Positions 63,622 through 64,000 of a stretch of DNA of 64,000 nucleotides are shown in pieces (position 1 is the stretch's first letter; every line of letters begins with the position of its first letter). The translations under genes were made by a program, and so were the position numbers. The DNA comes from Noviherbaspirillum saxi. GTDB taxonomy: Bacteria; Pseudomonadota; Gammaproteobacteria; Burkholderiales; Burkholderiaceae_D. The stretch covers positions 124,001-188,000 of the forward strand of contig NZ_QYUO01000001.1 of assembly GCF_003591035.1 (NCBI RefSeq). Reading direction: 5' to 3'. A model generated the notes under the pieces. It saw only the letters and a program-made list of their open reading frames with translations, ran no database searches and was not told where the DNA came from.

Positions 63622-64000
63622 CTACGCCGCCGACTGGCTGGTATTGCTATCGTTGTTGGCGCTGTCGCCATGGTCGATGCCAAGCGCTTCGGCCAATGCC
63701 TGTCCGACCAGGCCGGCCCCCGGCACCAGATGCGCGCGTCCTTCCCGCAAGGCTGCGGCAACTTCCTCGGCACTCATCGACAGCGCTTCCTGCCGTTCGC
63801 GCGTGCCAAAGATGTACAGATTGCGCAGCGGGCTGACCCAGCCCAGACGCAGGCGGCGTGTATGTTCGCCCTTGCCGAAATCGATCCAGGCGCCCTGCTC
63901 CAACGCGCTTACCTGCGCATCGAAGGCATCGGCGACCGGTTCCGGCCGCGCATTGGCCTGACGGCGCAGCCGGCGCTCGGCCGCCTGCTTGGCGAGTGCC
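63622..64000 (-). CDS. C-terminal end of a DUF1631-like protein (5' partial)
   Basis: The frame is open to the right edge (first full codon at 63999), so only the last 126 codons are seen. GAWIDFGKGEHTRRLRLGWVSPLRNLYIFGTRERQEALSMSAEEVAAALREGRAHLV resembles the C-terminal PilZ-like end of DUF1631 proteins, which are several hundred residues long. The N-terminal visible part is basic and helical (AKQAAERRLRRQ). Confidence 0.7.
   Translation of the reverse strand, partial: ALAKQAAERRLRRQANARPEPVADAFDAQVSALEQGAWIDFGKGEHTRRLRLGWVSPLRNLYIFGTRERQEALSMSAEEVAAALREGRAHLVPGAGLVGQALAEALGIDHGDSANNDSNTSQSAA

Overview
The window looks like chromosomal DNA of a betaproteobacterium, probably close to Oxalobacteraceae (Herbaspirillum, Herminiimonas or Janthinobacterium relatives). 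This rests on GC-rich codon use, the mnmG-rsmG-parA-parB cluster, two perfect 16-bp parS palindromes and the overall gene mix. I see no rRNA, tRNA, CRISPR array or insertion sequence.

Layout. Positions 1-14290 carry most of an aryl polyene (xanthomonadin-like pigment) cluster. It holds an AMP-ligase/dehydratase fusion cut by the window edge, a glycosyltransferase, an acyltransferase, a MIO-type aromatic amino acid ammonia-lyase, a thioesterase, a LolA-like carrier, an MMPL exporter, a DUF3261-type lipoprotein, two ketosynthases, a dehydratase, a ketoreductase, two exported proteins and a phosphopantetheinyl transferase, with a methyltransferase convergent to them. The acyl carrier proteins are presumably upstream of the window. 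From 14300 to 20645 lies a chromosome-maintenance block on the minus strand: hydrolase, parB, parA, an embedded LysE-type exporter, rsmG, mnmG, and a tail-anchored protein gene flanked by two parS sites. From 20783 to 28965 come an iron-type alcohol dehydrogenase, a branched-chain amino acid ABC transporter operon (livGFKHM) and a GMC oxidoreductase.

The most striking structure is at 29028-32025. Two 231-bp modules lie in inverted orientation on either side of mmsA and a divergent lysR. Each has two perfect DnaA boxes (TTATCCACA), a T7ATCC block and an AT-rich tract starting with CTA/TTA triplets exactly 14 bp after a DnaA box, which is the layout of a bacterial origin unwinding element (DnaA box, spacer, DnaA-trio). 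Block spacings in the two copies agree to within 1 bp although the intervening sequence has diverged. With parS and the gid/par genes 9-17 kb away and transcribed away from it, this is a good candidate for a twin chromosomal origin.

The right part (32-64 kb) is mixed metabolism and regulation. It includes a nucleosidase, PutA with a divergent Lrp regulator, a GlxA-like regulator, an orphan receiver, a PhoX phosphatase behind a tandem Pho box, a LysR regulator divergent from two membrane proteins, a pair of small paralogous membrane proteins with a putative winged-helix regulator, a class A penicillin-binding protein, Dps, an outer membrane beta-barrel protein, threonine aldolase, a response regulator with a pseudo-receiver, an LLM flavoprotein, a TSUP permease, TesB, an acyl-CoA ligase, an Hpt-REC-REC-GGDEF protein, a tartrate dehydratase-like enolase with its LysR regulator, an NnrU-like protein and the end of a DUF1631-like protein.
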